From Lachnospiraceae bacterium (GTDB lineage: Bacteria; Bacillota; Clostridia; Lachnospirales; Lachnospiraceae), in NCBI GenBank assembly GCA_015056945.1, contig SVFH01000004.1, forward strand, positions 62,001 through 126,000: a stretch of 64,000 nt of DNA, in the 5' to 3' direction. Position numbers and translations under genes: made by a program. Below are positions 36,842 through 46,811 of the stretch, in pieces (position 1 is the stretch's first letter; each line of letters starts with the position of its first letter). The notes beneath the pieces are model-generated. The model saw only the letters and a list, made by a program, of their open reading frames with translations, made no database searches and had not been told where the DNA came from.

Positions 36842-39800
36842 ATGAGAAAACGCCATAAAAAATCAATGGTTATGTTACTTTTGATGCTGCTTGCGTGCAG
36901 TATTGTCTGGACAGGAAATATAACGGTTCCGGATGAGACAATAAATTATCCGCAAGGAACTGCAGATGACAGTTCGGCAGATAATGATGTGAAGGATGAG
37001 AACGAGTATTCCATTCATTATGATCCGAATGACGGAGTGATTCATTACGGTACTATCGGGGAAATCGGTGCGTCTGAAAAGAAGGATGTGAATAACAGTA
37101 TTTTCAGAGGGACTGCTTATAAGAAGTTCCCGTCATACTATATGGATTTAGAGGATGTAAACGGAAATCTGTTGTTTCCCGGAGCAGGGGAGAACGGCTA
37201 TGATTATGCCGATATGTTAACGTATGCGATTGATGCGGAAGCGAATCTTGCAGCGGCAGGCAAACCTTCTTCTCAAATCTTTGTGGAAGAAGGAGTATAT
37301 TATTTAGGGAAAAATCTGCCTGTATGGGGCAAGTTTACCTTGAATGGTGTTTACGGCAGAACTGTTTTTGTCTGTGATAACGGAAACACGGCATTGTTTA
37401 AGGCGAATTCGAGCAATACATATTATGAGAACTGTTCTGTTACGGATATTGTTTTTGTTGCGGCGGATGCGCATGAAGCGTTCCGTGCAGATAATACTGC
37501 GGAAGAGATTATGAAATATGTTTTAAGTCCTGAAGTGCAGCCGGTAGAAAATTTCAATTGTTTTGAAGGAATGAACATTTCGCAGTCAATGATTTCCAAT
37601 AATATCTTCTCCGGCTTTCAATCTCCGTTTGCAGGCATAAAAGGACATATGTCCACGCATATTTCGGACAATACGGTCGGTCCCTGCAGGGTAGTGTTGC
37701 AGGGCACACATTTTATTGACTGCTATATTCATGATAATTATTTTTTTGGTGCTCCCGTTAACGTGGAAGGGCATATGGAACTTCCTTTGTTTACAACCGG
37801 GATTGGGCCGAATCTTACAATGATAAACAATAATTATCTTGAAAACTTTTATTTTTGCAAGCCTGCATCCGATACTTACGGTGTGACATACACAAATAAT
37901 ACGTTTGACCATGTTTACGGAATTGAATTTTATGCCGCAGGTGATGCCACAAATGCTGTTTCAAATTGCTTGTTCACAGATAATACATATGGTGATATTG
38001 CTGCGTATTTTGAATCTTTTGGATATGAACCTTACAGTGCCGGAAACAAAGGTGAAAATGCATATGTGATACATGCAGGTTCTTATAACCAAAGGGAAAC
38101 TGATTTCAATCAGATGACGGCAGGAAACCGTTCGTATATTATTTCCTGTGCCGGCGGTACGGCGATTACCCAGTGTAAATTTGTTGAAAAGGATATGAGT
38201 AATACTTATTTGTATCATATTGCAAATTACAGCAATCAGTTCCGTGACAAAGCAATTTCCGGAACGCAGGTTCTTGATAATGCATATGAGATAGATTCCT
38301 TCCGGAAAGATGATATTTTTAAAGATAATACAAATTTAAAAGATAACGGTGTGTCATCTGAATGGCAAACGAAATATTTTCTTTCAAAAAAATCCTCTAA
38401 AGAAGCCTGCATCTATTATTCACCCAACGGTGGCGTGAAAATAGATTTGTCCTGTTTTTACAATCCTGATTCAAATGAAACATTAGGGTATGCGGCATTG
38501 GGAAGTGTCGGAGCTCCGGATGCGTTGTTTGAAGAGAACGTAAACAATCAGTTATATGAGGATTTGAAGTCGGGAAGAAATATTGTTTATCTGTCAGATT
38601 TCGGAGCGTATCCGGATGATTTCGGAAACGACAGCTCCGCAATTCAGAAAGCGTTTGATACAATTGCGGAAACGGGAGATATTCTGATTGTAGAAGGTAC
38701 GTATACAATATCAACCCCCATATTGCTGCGTGGAGATAAAACATACCGTGTTCTCGGAAACGGCGGTGCCAAAGCGCAGAATAACAAGCTTGTAGGCGGC
38801 GGTTTTACGTTGGATGTATATAGTGAGCAGCTTGCCAAAACCGGTGCGTTCGTGCAGGGGGCAAAAGATACGGGTAAAGTAAGCGGATATTTTATGAATA
38901 TCAATATGTATCCGAATAATATCGGTCAGATAGAAGGGGCGAAGTACAGCGGAACGTGCTTTTATCAGGTCAGATTTGAGCATATGCAGATTAAAAATCT
39001 GAACGCGGGATATCTGGACAGTGTTTACAAAGAATGTACCTTTGAACAGTGTATTCTTGAGGGCGGATTTGTTTTATATTATTCACATGGTTTTATGAAC
39101 CGTTGCATTTTTACGGAATCAGTATTGCAACATATTTATGCGACCGGAAGCGTACAGAATTACGGCATCGGTTGTACGTACGCATATTTCCTGGTTGATA
39201 CGGATTTTGTTTATTCCACGATGCGGACCTGTTGGATTGAATTCATGCAGTTCACCAACGGTTTCCGCTTTAACGGAAACGGCAATTCTCTTTATGTGGG
39301 AAATGTGTTTGATTATGTCTGGAATTTTCAGTTTGGAGAAAATGATATTTTTGCCGGTAATAATCTTACCCACAACGGAACCATTAGTATTACCAATCAT
39401 TTTATTCAGTATGATAATATTCCGCGCGAAAAATGGAGCAGTGAAATCCGTGAGGGCAACATTACAACCATGCATATTTCGGATGGATTGCGATTGGTCG
39501 GAAATGTATTCAGCGACGGAAATTCGCAGTATACGACATATTTGAATTTTGACGGCAGAACATCGTTATATCCGTATGGAGATAAAATTGTCACCTCCAT
39601 TTCCAATGTCAGAATCGGAGGTAATATAACGGGATTTGCCAAGAATGCAAATGAAATGCCGCAGTTTTTATATTCGGATACATTGTTAAAAGAGAACTGC
39701 GTAAATAATCAGATTGATTTGACTTCGTTTGCCAAATCATACAAATATATTCACGATGCGCAGAATTATGCATATGCAAAAGAAAGCTGTAAGAATCAGC

Positions 39801-42800
39801 TGATTCCGGGTACACTTGTATGGTTGTGGAATAAGGAGAAAGAGAATTCTTCGTTGTTTTACTATCCTTCGGAAAACAATCCGGTTACATTAGAGCCGTT
39901 ACCGGATAAAGAGTTGGAATTTGATTTGACTTATGATTTGCCGGTAGAAGAAAAGAGTAAAAACACTTATTCATTTGATTTCGTAAAGGATCATCTGTAT
40001 TTGGCAACTGAAGAAACAACAGAGGTGCAGGGAGAGATTATCGGGGAATATTTGAAACGAATTCCGTTTGTTTCGCCCCTGAATGAAACGCATCTTACGC
40101 CGGAGACTGCTTTTACGGCACCGGATGCGGTAATATCATATGCAAACAGGACTCTGTATTCTCAAACGAGTTATATGAATGGTGAGGCGGTGAAAGAAAA
40201 TACGGCAAGAAGTAATTTGCCGCCGATTTATATGTTTGCGGATACTGCATTTGTCGATCAATATGACTCTTTTGCAGCATGGATGCATATTCCGAACGGA
40301 ACGAATCCGATTGGCGATTTCCCTGTGTTGATTTACGCCGAGGATGAGGAATATTATTACGGTGTAAAGGTGTGCCTGCAGAATTCGTATGCACTCCGCT
40401 CCCAGGAATTTAAGGTAAAAAAAGAATATAACGGTAAGGTTTTTGGAGTAAATAATAATCAGGGAGGAATTCTACCCTGCGAATGGGGGAAATTGCAAAA
40501 AGCTTCCTCTTCTGATATCTCAAATAATGAAAAAATCAAACCCGGAAATAATGTATCGGGAAATGTTTATTTCGACGGTACGGATATTGAGACTTCGAAA
40601 GAAAATTGCGATATTACAATTTTCGATGAATTTAATCTGAATAAACCGATTTTGGGTTTGACATATGAATGCAACTATAATTATGAATTGAATGTTGCTG
40701 AATTATACGCTGTTCTTGATTTTTCGGAATCCTATGTTTCGAAAGATCTTGAAAATATCGTTTCGAAGCGCAAAATTATGATCGGAACATATTCGGTGGA
40801 AAATTTGACCACTCTGGCCGGCGTTATGTTTTTCAATGATGCGTGGATTGAGAAGATTGAATATCAGATTCTTCCGGAATTTGACCGTTCGGATGTGACG
40901 GTATTTGAACCTTCCGAGGATGAGGAAGAGCAGTGTATGCACTATTTTAAGGAGTACATCCGTGTGAAGCCGACCTGCGAAACGGGCGGTTTTGACTCCT
41001 ATATCTGTAGCGCTTGTTTTACACAATTGTCTTACGAACAAATTGCTCCATTAGGCCATGATTTCGAGGAAACCATTATTCCGCCTACAATAGAAGAAGA
41101 AGGCTATACATTATGCGTTTGTAAACGTTGCGGTTATGAAGAGAAGAAAGATTATGTTCCTAAATTAGAGGACGAAAGCGAAGAGAAGCCTTCAGAAGAG
41201 AGTTCGGATGAAGAACCCACGGAAGAACCCACGGAGGATCCTTCGGACTCTCAGGAAGAAGAGGATAACGGCGATGTTTTACCGGAAGATGTACCGGAAG
41301 ACGGAATCATTCCGCAAGGACTGTGGTGCACGGAAATTGAGCCGGTTATTTATTCCGGAAAAGCTGTGAAACCGGAAATCAGGGTGTATTCCCACAACGT
41401 ACTTCTTCAGAAGGGAAAAGATTATACGATTTCATATAAGAACAATAAAAATGCTGCACTTTCGGATGATGCCAAGAAAGCACCTTCCGTGATTATTAAG
41501 GGAAAAGGTAACTACAGCGGAAAAGCTGTAAAGACCTTCGATATTTTACCAAAAAACATTACTGACTCGGACGTATATGCAGATGATATTTCAGTAAAAT
41601 ATAACGGAAAGATACAGAAAAAAATTCCGGCTATATATTGGGATAATATCAAGCTTTCCAATAAAAAAGATTTCGTTGTTTCTTATACGGAAGATGCGTC
41701 AGGCAGTTTGTATCGTGAGCCCGGCACCTATCAAATATTGATTGCCGGCAAGGGAAATTATTGCGGTAATCTTGAGATTGATTTAACGGTTACATCCGCT
41801 AAGCTTATGTCCAAAGCCAAACTAAGTTATACCAAAAAGGTTCCTTATCCGGGCTCGGGGGAAGTAGTTTTATCAGATCTGGTCGTTAAATACGGTAGTA
41901 CGATTTTGACGGAAAATAAGGATTATGTTGTTTCCTATCGGAATAATACATCGGTACGCACGGCAACTGTCATTGTGGAAGGCATCGGTGAGTATGCAGG
42001 AATAAAGCAGGGTAAATTTGCAATAACCGGTGTAGCGCTAAATAAAGCAATTGTTTCGGGACCGGGAGAACAGATTTATACCGGAAGTGGAATTGAACCG
42101 GAATTTAGTGTAATGCTGAATGATGCAGTGCTTGTAAAAGATAAGGACTATACGGTTTCGTATGTGAATAATATGAAAGCCGGAACCGCAACGGTTCAAA
42201 TCCGCGGAACCGGAAAGTATACGGGTGTCTGTAAGAAGAAGTTTAGGATTAAGGCACTGGATTTGTTTGCGCAAAACAGTGTTGTTTCGGGGATGCCGTC
42301 AGGAACCGAACTTGGATATTATGAATATGAAAAAGGCGGTACAAAGCCTGTATTTGAGTTGAAACACAATGGTGTTATTTTGCAGGCAGGAAAGGACTAT
42401 ACGCTTAAGTACCGCAACCATACCCAAATAACACATCGTGATGAAATTACTCCTGTTAACGACAAGGTTCCTTTTGCTACGGTTGAAGTCAGAGGAAAAG
42501 GAAATTACACAGGTGTTAAAACTTATACGTATTGCATTTTGCCTTGTAAGTTGCAAACCTCCGGTGGTCGTGTGAAACTTTCTGTTTCGGATGTTGTATA
42601 CAAAAAGAAGGCAGGAAATTATATCAGTAAACCGGTTCTGAAAGACGCAAATGGTAAGATACTCAAAGCTGGAACCGATTATGATAAAGAGGTTATTTAT
42701 CTTCTTCCGGACGGAATGATTCTGGATAAGAAAATGACAGTTTCTGTTGGTGCGACTATTTACGGACAGGTAAACGGCAAAGGTAATTACAGTGGGGCAA

Positions 42801-43111
42801 TCAGATTTTCGTATATGATTAAACCGATTGATTTCAAGAAAGCTTCCGTCAAAATCCGGTCACAGGTATACAACGGAAAAGAGATTACGTTATCCGCAGA
42901 TGATATAGTGGTGAAGCATGACGGAAATACGCTCGAATTAGGAAAGGATTTTATCATTCTCGAAGATTCTTACAAGAATAACATTCAAAAAGGAACTGCA
43001 AAAGTTACGGTTATGGGAATCGGAGAGTATGCGGGAATGAAAGAGGTCAGTTATAAAATTACAAGTAAACAGCTTATTTGGGGAAAGTTTTTATCGTTTA
43101 TAGACAGGTAG
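36842..43111 (+). CDS. Giant surface protein 3: paralogue of protein 2, possible lipoprotein
   Basis: 2089 residues, same architecture as its upstream neighbour: signal, beta-helix 1 (about 55-510), beta-helix 2 (about 585-975, starting DFGAYPDDFGNDSSAIQKAFDTIAETGDILIVEGTYTI), beta-rich domain (about 1125-1350, with PVLIYAEDEEYYYGVKV), Cys-rich GH repeats (1364-1440), short acidic linker (1441-1484) and the Ig-like array (1492-2080) in the same module order. Differences: the acidic linker sits after, not before, the Cys-rich part, and the N-terminus MRKRHKKSMVMLLLMLLAC resembles a lipoprotein signal (LLAC), so it may be lipid-anchored. Start ATG 36842; a GTG at 36833 is in the ribosome site. 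Confidence 0.82.
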   Translation: MRKRHKKSMVMLLLMLLACSIVWTGNITVPDETINYPQGTADDSSADNDVKDENEYSIHYDPNDGVIHYGTIGEIGASEKKDVNNSIFRGTAYKKFPSYYMDLEDVNGNLLFPGAGENGYDYADMLTYAIDAEANLAAAGKPSSQIFVEEGVYYLGKNLPVWGKFTLNGVYGRTVFVCDNGNTALFKANSSNTYYENCSVTDIVFVAADAHEAFRADNTAEEIMKYVLSPEVQPVENFNCFEGMNISQSMISNNIFSGFQSPFAGIKGHMSTHISDNTVGPCRVVLQGTHFIDCYIHDNYFFGAPVNVEGHMELPLFTTGIGPNLTMINNNYLENFYFCKPASDTYGVTYTNNTFDHVYGIEFYAAGDATNAVSNCLFTDNTYGDIAAYFESFGYEPYSAGNKGENAYVIHAGSYNQRETDFNQMTAGNRSYIISCAGGTAITQCKFVEKDMSNTYLYHIANYSNQFRDKAISGTQVLDNAYEIDSFRKDDIFKDNTNLKDNGVSSEWQTKYFLSKKSSKEACIYYSPNGGVKIDLSCFYNPDSNETLGYAALGSVGAPDALFEENVNNQLYEDLKSGRNIVYLSDFGAYPDDFGNDSSAIQKAFDTIAETGDILIVEGTYTISTPILLRGDKTYRVLGNGGAKAQNNKLVGGGFTLDVYSEQLAKTGAFVQGAKDTGKVSGYFMNINMYPNNIGQIEGAKYSGTCFYQVRFEHMQIKNLNAGYLDSVYKECTFEQCILEGGFVLYYSHGFMNRCIFTESVLQHIYATGSVQNYGIGCTYAYFLVDTDFVYSTMRTCWIEFMQFTNGFRFNGNGNSLYVGNVFDYVWNFQFGENDIFAGNNLTHNGTISITNHFIQYDNIPREKWSSEIREGNITTMHISDGLRLVGNVFSDGNSQYTTYLNFDGRTSLYPYGDKIVTSISNVRIGGNITGFAKNANEMPQFLYSDTLLKENCVNNQIDLTSFAKSYKYIHDAQNYAYAKESCKNQLIPGTLVWLWNKEKENSSLFYYPSENNPVTLEPLPDKELEFDLTYDLPVEEKSKNTYSFDFVKDHLYLATEETTEVQGEIIGEYLKRIPFVSPLNETHLTPETAFTAPDAVISYANRTLYSQTSYMNGEAVKENTARSNLPPIYMFADTAFVDQYDSFAAWMHIPNGTNPIGDFPVLIYAEDEEYYYGVKVCLQNSYALRSQEFKVKKEYNGKVFGVNNNQGGILPCEWGKLQKASSSDISNNEKIKPGNNVSGNVYFDGTDIETSKENCDITIFDEFNLNKPILGLTYECNYNYELNVAELYAVLDFSESYVSKDLENIVSKRKIMIGTYSVENLTTLAGVMFFNDAWIEKIEYQILPEFDRSDVTVFEPSEDEEEQCMHYFKEYIRVKPTCETGGFDSYICSACFTQLSYEQIAPLGHDFEETIIPPTIEEEGYTLCVCKRCGYEEKKDYVPKLEDESEEKPSEESSDEEPTEEPTEDPSDSQEEEDNGDVLPEDVPEDGIIPQGLWCTEIEPVIYSGKAVKPEIRVYSHNVLLQKGKDYTISYKNNKNAALSDDAKKAPSVIIKGKGNYSGKAVKTFDILPKNITDSDVYADDISVKYNGKIQKKIPAIYWDNIKLSNKKDFVVSYTEDASGSLYREPGTYQILIAGKGNYCGNLEIDLTVTSAKLMSKAKLSYTKKVPYPGSGEVVLSDLVVKYGSTILTENKDYVVSYRNNTSVRTATVIVEGIGEYAGIKQGKFAITGVALNKAIVSGPGEQIYTGSGIEPEFSVMLNDAVLVKDKDYTVSYVNNMKAGTATVQIRGTGKYTGVCKKKFRIKALDLFAQNSVVSGMPSGTELGYYEYEKGGTKPVFELKHNGVILQAGKDYTLKYRNHTQITHRDEITPVNDKVPFATVEVRGKGNYTGVKTYTYCILPCKLQTSGGRVKLSVSDVVYKKKAGNYISKPVLKDANGKILKAGTDYDKEVIYLLPDGMILDKKMTVSVGATIYGQVNGKGNYSGAIRFSYMIKPIDFKKASVKIRSQVYNGKEITLSADDIVVKHDGNTLELGKDFIILEDSYKNNIQKGTAKVTVMGIGEYAGMKEVSYKITSKQLIWGKFLSFIDR

Positions 43112-43117
43112 ATAAGG

Positions 43118-43153
43118 CAGGCAGTAGAGAAATACTACTGCCTGTTATTATAA
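43118..43153 (+). terminator. Intrinsic terminator after giant protein 3
   Basis: CAGGCAGTAG (43118-43127) pairs perfectly with CTACTGCCTG (43135-43144), followed by the T-rich TTATTATAATTTT. Confidence 0.8.
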
Positions 43154-43176
43154 TTTTAAAGAATAACAAAGAAAAA

Positions 43177-43205
43177 TTGACAAAATATTCATACTTTTTT
43201 AATAA
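43177..43205 (+). promoter_or_regulatory. Promoter of the pseudo-protease lipoprotein operon
   Basis: Perfect TTGACA at 43177-43182, 17-base spacer, TAATAA at 43200-43205 as a weaker -10; 48 bases before the ATG at 43253. Confidence 0.55.
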
Positions 43206-43252
43206 AGTATTGCTATTCTGTTACAGTGATAAAAGAAGAAAGGATAATGGAT

Positions 43253-44812
43253 ATGAAGAAACGGGTAATTGCATTGTTGCTTTGCGCAATGACACTTTTA
43301 GCAGGATGCGGGGCAAAAGACCAGTTTGCCGAATGGGAGGAAGATTGGGCTTCATCCGAGCAGACAACTGTGCAGGAGGAAGGTTCGGAGTCGGAAAGTA
43401 TAGAAGAGATTCCCAAGGAGCTGATTGGTAATGTTAAGGTAACCAAATATAATGCGGAAGAGCAGGGGTTGATAAGACCGTATGAACTGAGTCAGAAGGA
43501 AAATGATTCTCCGACTGTGGACTGGGCTTATTCTCTTTTCAAGGTATTGGAAGCAGGTATTATTAAGCAGGAAGAGGCAGATATAGATACCATTGATTTG
43601 TCGGAAGGTAACTATATTTATTATGCAATCAATACGGAAGAGGACTATCTGGCAAATCCGGAAAACGATATTATGTATATGAGTTCTTCATACGGAATGA
43701 ACATAACGGATACCTTTTATAAGGGAGTTCCCGGATTCGAGAACATATTTAACGGTTTGGCCGGTATGGGAATCGTATCCGAAACAGATGTACCGTTTGA
43801 TGAAAGCAATAAAGAAAAGATTGGCGCTTCGATTGAAGGATTGATGCTGGGTGAAACGCAGGGAACGGTAAAGCGGGAAAACAGCGACTGGATTATTACC
43901 GGATATTCGCTTGCGGATGTGACAGATATCGATGCCGTTAAGAATGCAATTCTTCAAAAAGGTGCAGTACAGATTGAATACGAATTTAATGAATATGCTT
44001 ACGAAAACGGTTCGTTTTTCACAAAGTATTCCGGCGGGCGTGATATGCGCAGTGCAGTTGTAATTGGTTGGGATGACAGCTATGCCAAAACCAATTTCAG
44101 GGAAGATGCAAGACCGGAACATGACGGCGCATGGCTTGTCTATGACTGCATGGGAGCGAAACTTGGTTCGGATGGCTATATATGGGTTTCTTACGAGAAC
44201 GGAAGTACCATAGCAATGATTTCCTATGATGTCGTCCCGCGCTTACGTTACGGTGACGTGTTCAGTTATTCGGCAATCGGATATAATGAAATATTGAAAG
44301 CTGACGGTGAAGAATATACAACCGCGGCAAACATATTTGAAACCGGGGCGGATGAGGAGATAAGCGCAATCGGCATCATGGCATTCCAGCCGGGACAACA
44401 GGTGGTTGTAGAAGTGTACACGGATGTCTTTGACGATAATCCGACAAGCGGTTCACTTGCCTCTACAATGACCATCACATCGGATGCACCCGGATACAAA
44501 GTGTATGAACTGGATGAGAGTGTTTCCGTAAACGCCGGTGAAAAGTTCAGTGTTGTATTAATGTATGCAAATGATGAGAAGGATAAATGGAGTGACGGAT
44601 TCGGAGGTATTCCGGTGGAGGGTCCGGCATTTGATTTCTCCATGGGGGTTGATCTCAATCTGTATTTTACGTCGGCCAAGGGACAGAGCTTCGCAAGGAA
44701 AAACGGTGAATGGTATGATCTTTCGGAGGAAAGTTCAGCAGAAGTGTTTGGTGAGCGAAATGTCCTGAACAATGTGTTTATGAATGTATTAATGAAAAAG
44801 AAAAGTGAATAA
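43253..44812 (+). CDS. Lipoprotein with C1A (papain-like) fold lacking the catalytic triad, copy 1
   Basis: 519 residues. Lipoprotein signal with lipobox LAGC (Cys19), then WEEDWASSE and an acidic linker. From residue 86 it follows the Clostridia C1A-peptidase layout: WAYS helix, DLSEGNYIYYA, GWDDSYAKTNF, PEHDGAWLVYDCMGAKLGSDGYIWVSYE, then a C-terminal lectin-like beta domain (about 370-515). The family normally has CWAFS, HAV and KNSWG. Here the active-site Cys is Asp90, His is Arg266 and Asn is Asp298, so proteolysis is not expected; a binding role on the cell surface is inferred. Start ATG 43253 follows AAAGGA by 8 bases. Followed 15 bases later by a paralogue. Confidence 0.82.
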   Translation: MKKRVIALLLCAMTLLAGCGAKDQFAEWEEDWASSEQTTVQEEGSESESIEEIPKELIGNVKVTKYNAEEQGLIRPYELSQKENDSPTVDWAYSLFKVLEAGIIKQEEADIDTIDLSEGNYIYYAINTEEDYLANPENDIMYMSSSYGMNITDTFYKGVPGFENIFNGLAGMGIVSETDVPFDESNKEKIGASIEGLMLGETQGTVKRENSDWIITGYSLADVTDIDAVKNAILQKGAVQIEYEFNEYAYENGSFFTKYSGGRDMRSAVVIGWDDSYAKTNFREDARPEHDGAWLVYDCMGAKLGSDGYIWVSYENGSTIAMISYDVVPRLRYGDVFSYSAIGYNEILKADGEEYTTAANIFETGADEEISAIGIMAFQPGQQVVVEVYTDVFDDNPTSGSLASTMTITSDAPGYKVYELDESVSVNAGEKFSVVLMYANDEKDKWSDGFGGIPVEGPAFDFSMGVDLNLYFTSAKGQSFARKNGEWYDLSEESSAEVFGERNVLNNVFMNVLMKKKSE

Positions 44813-44827
44813 GTAAGGGGAAACAAA

Positions 44828-46372
44828 TTGAAAAAGAGAATAATAGCAGGTATATTGCTTGCAATGTGTACATTTAGCGCCTGTGCGCAGAAAGATATTT
44901 ACAGTGAGTGGGAAGAAGACTGGGCAGCTTCGGAAGGTATCAGCGGAGATTTCAAGGAAAACGCAGAGGGAGCGTTGTCAGAAGAAATAAGCTCTGATGC
45001 GCAAGGAACGCAATTGCCAACAAAGTATTCCCTTGATGAGGAAGGGGTTGTGACGGATGTACTTATGTATGGGAGCAGCCATGACGGACGCCCGGTAAAC
45101 TGGGCTTATAGTGCTTATAATGCAATAGAATCCAATCTGCTTGTTCAGGGAAAGGCAAAGAAAGGTAATGTAGATTTGTCTGAGGGGCATCTGGTATTCT
45201 GGGCAAACAGGCACCCTGCCATGTTTGATGAAGAAACTTCTGATGACTGTTTGAGGCTGGTGGTGAGTGAGAGCGCAAGTCTTTCAACCTGCCTCGTCAA
45301 AGGGATTGAAGGCGAAATGATAATTGCAAGAATTGCAAACGGAGCCGGTCCGTTGTCGGAAGAAAAGGTGCAGTTTAAGGACGATGATATGGCAAGCGTC
45401 GAAAGTTCGGCTGAAAAACTGATTCAGGATGCGGCGGATTGCCGTATCGGAGAATATGATGCGGACTGGTTTTTACTGAATGCAAACCACTGTGATATCA
45501 ACGACAGGGATACCATCAAAAGAACGCTTATGGAAAAGGGCGCCATGCAATTCGGATACGGCTTGAATTTCAATTCCTTCAGCGAGGAGAGTGCCTTTTA
45601 TTGTAAAACATCGAACGGATTAATGACACAGATGGCCCTCCTTGTCGGCTGGGATGATCAGTATCCGAAAACGAATTTCAAGGAAGGTGCGCAACCGGAA
45701 CATGACGGGGCGTGGCTGGTGTATGAACCTGGGGGGGATGCTCTCGGAGTTGGCAGGGAAATATGGGTTTCCTATGAAGACGCTACCATCAAAGATATGA
45801 TTTCCTATGAGATGTGCGAACGTGCGGATTACGGAGAAATATTATTTCATGATGCAATCGGTTACAGGGATTTGATTAAGACAGAAGATGAATACACAAC
45901 GGTTGCCAATGTGTTCACGATGGAAGAAGAAGGTGCTCTTAAGGCAGTCGGTATTTATACACTGGATGCAAATCAGCAGGTTGAAATTGACGTATACGGT
46001 AATCCTCTTGACGGAACACCTGATAACGGAGACTGGATGACCTCACTCTCTTTGGAGGTCACAAACAAGGGGTATCATGTGTTTGATTTGACAGAAACGG
46101 TACCGTTGCAAAAAGGTGACAGATTCAGTGTTGTTGTAAGATACTTAAACAGTGAAGAAACCGGTAGTGCCGCAGTGGAAGGCAAAAAGGGGGAGACGCT
46201 TGCCGCTATCGGTAAAGTAAATTATCATATGGTTTCCGAAATAGGAGAAAGCTTTGCTTTTACAAACGGAACGTGGTATGATTTATCTTTAGAAGAAAGT
46301 GCAGAGTATTTTGGGAAAGAAGACGCCATTAACAATGCCTGCATAAAAGCGATTTTAGAGAATAAATCATAA
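44828..46372 (+). CDS. Lipoprotein with C1A (papain-like) fold lacking the catalytic triad, copy 2
   Basis: 514 residues, paralogue of the preceding gene with the same order: lipobox FSAC (Cys19), SEWEEDWAASE, acidic linker, VNWAYSAYNAIE helix, DLSEGHLVFWA, GWDDQYPKTNF, PEHDGAWLVYEPGGDALG, IWVSYE and the C-terminal beta domain. The catalytic Cys is replaced by Asn91, His by Gln268 and Asn by Glu300, all different from the replacements in copy 1. The start is TTG at 44828, supported by AAGGGG with a 7-base spacer. Lipid-anchored on the outer face; function unknown, probably ligand binding. Confidence 0.82.
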   Translation: MKKRIIAGILLAMCTFSACAQKDIYSEWEEDWAASEGISGDFKENAEGALSEEISSDAQGTQLPTKYSLDEEGVVTDVLMYGSSHDGRPVNWAYSAYNAIESNLLVQGKAKKGNVDLSEGHLVFWANRHPAMFDEETSDDCLRLVVSESASLSTCLVKGIEGEMIIARIANGAGPLSEEKVQFKDDDMASVESSAEKLIQDAADCRIGEYDADWFLLNANHCDINDRDTIKRTLMEKGAMQFGYGLNFNSFSEESAFYCKTSNGLMTQMALLVGWDDQYPKTNFKEGAQPEHDGAWLVYEPGGDALGVGREIWVSYEDATIKDMISYEMCERADYGEILFHDAIGYRDLIKTEDEYTTVANVFTMEEEGALKAVGIYTLDANQQVEIDVYGNPLDGTPDNGDWMTSLSLEVTNKGYHVFDLTETVPLQKGDRFSVVVRYLNSEETGSAAVEGKKGETLAAIGKVNYHMVSEIGESFAFTNGTWYDLSLEESAEYFGKEDAINNACIKAILENKS

Positions 46373-46385
46373 GGAGAATGAAACA

Positions 46386-46673
46386 ATGATCAGACATATT
46401 TGTATGTTTACGTTAAAAGAAGATAAGGAAGCAAACAAGGCGGAATTTATCAGCCGTGCAGAGAGTTTAAAAGAGATTGCCGGATTAAAAAGATTTGAAG
46501 TCGTAACCAATAAGGAAGGCACACCCGAAAGCAATTATGATGTATCCCTGATTCTTGATTTTGATGATGTTGCAACGCTTGACGCATACCAGAAAGACCC
46601 TATCCATGTAGAGTTCGGCAAGTTCGTAGGGTCTGTGCGCGAGAGCCGTGCCTGCATTGATTATGAGTTTTAA
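46386..46673 (+). CDS. Dabb-domain (stress-responsive alpha/beta barrel) protein
   Basis: A 95-residue ferredoxin-like alpha/beta protein: MIRHICMFTLKEDKEA at the N-terminus and SNYDVSLILDFDDVATLDAYQKDPIHVEFGKFV in the second half are the Dabb signature, including the conserved N-terminal His and the Y-x-x-x-P-x-H motif. Dabb proteins form dimeric barrels; few have known reactions. It follows the second lipoprotein gene after 13 bases with GGAG as ribosome site, so it is probably in the same transcript. Confidence 0.88.
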   Translation: MIRHICMFTLKEDKEANKAEFISRAESLKEIAGLKRFEVVTNKEGTPESNYDVSLILDFDDVATLDAYQKDPIHVEFGKFVGSVRESRACIDYEF

Positions 46674-46811
46674 AGGACATGGCGAATCGGGGAAATGAGT
46701 GAGAAAATCTTGATTTTTTGCCATTCATGATGTAATGTAAAAAAGAAGAAATGTTGTTGAGGCAGTCTTTTTAGAAGATTGTTTCCGGACAAAAAAGAAA
46801 GAAGAATTACA

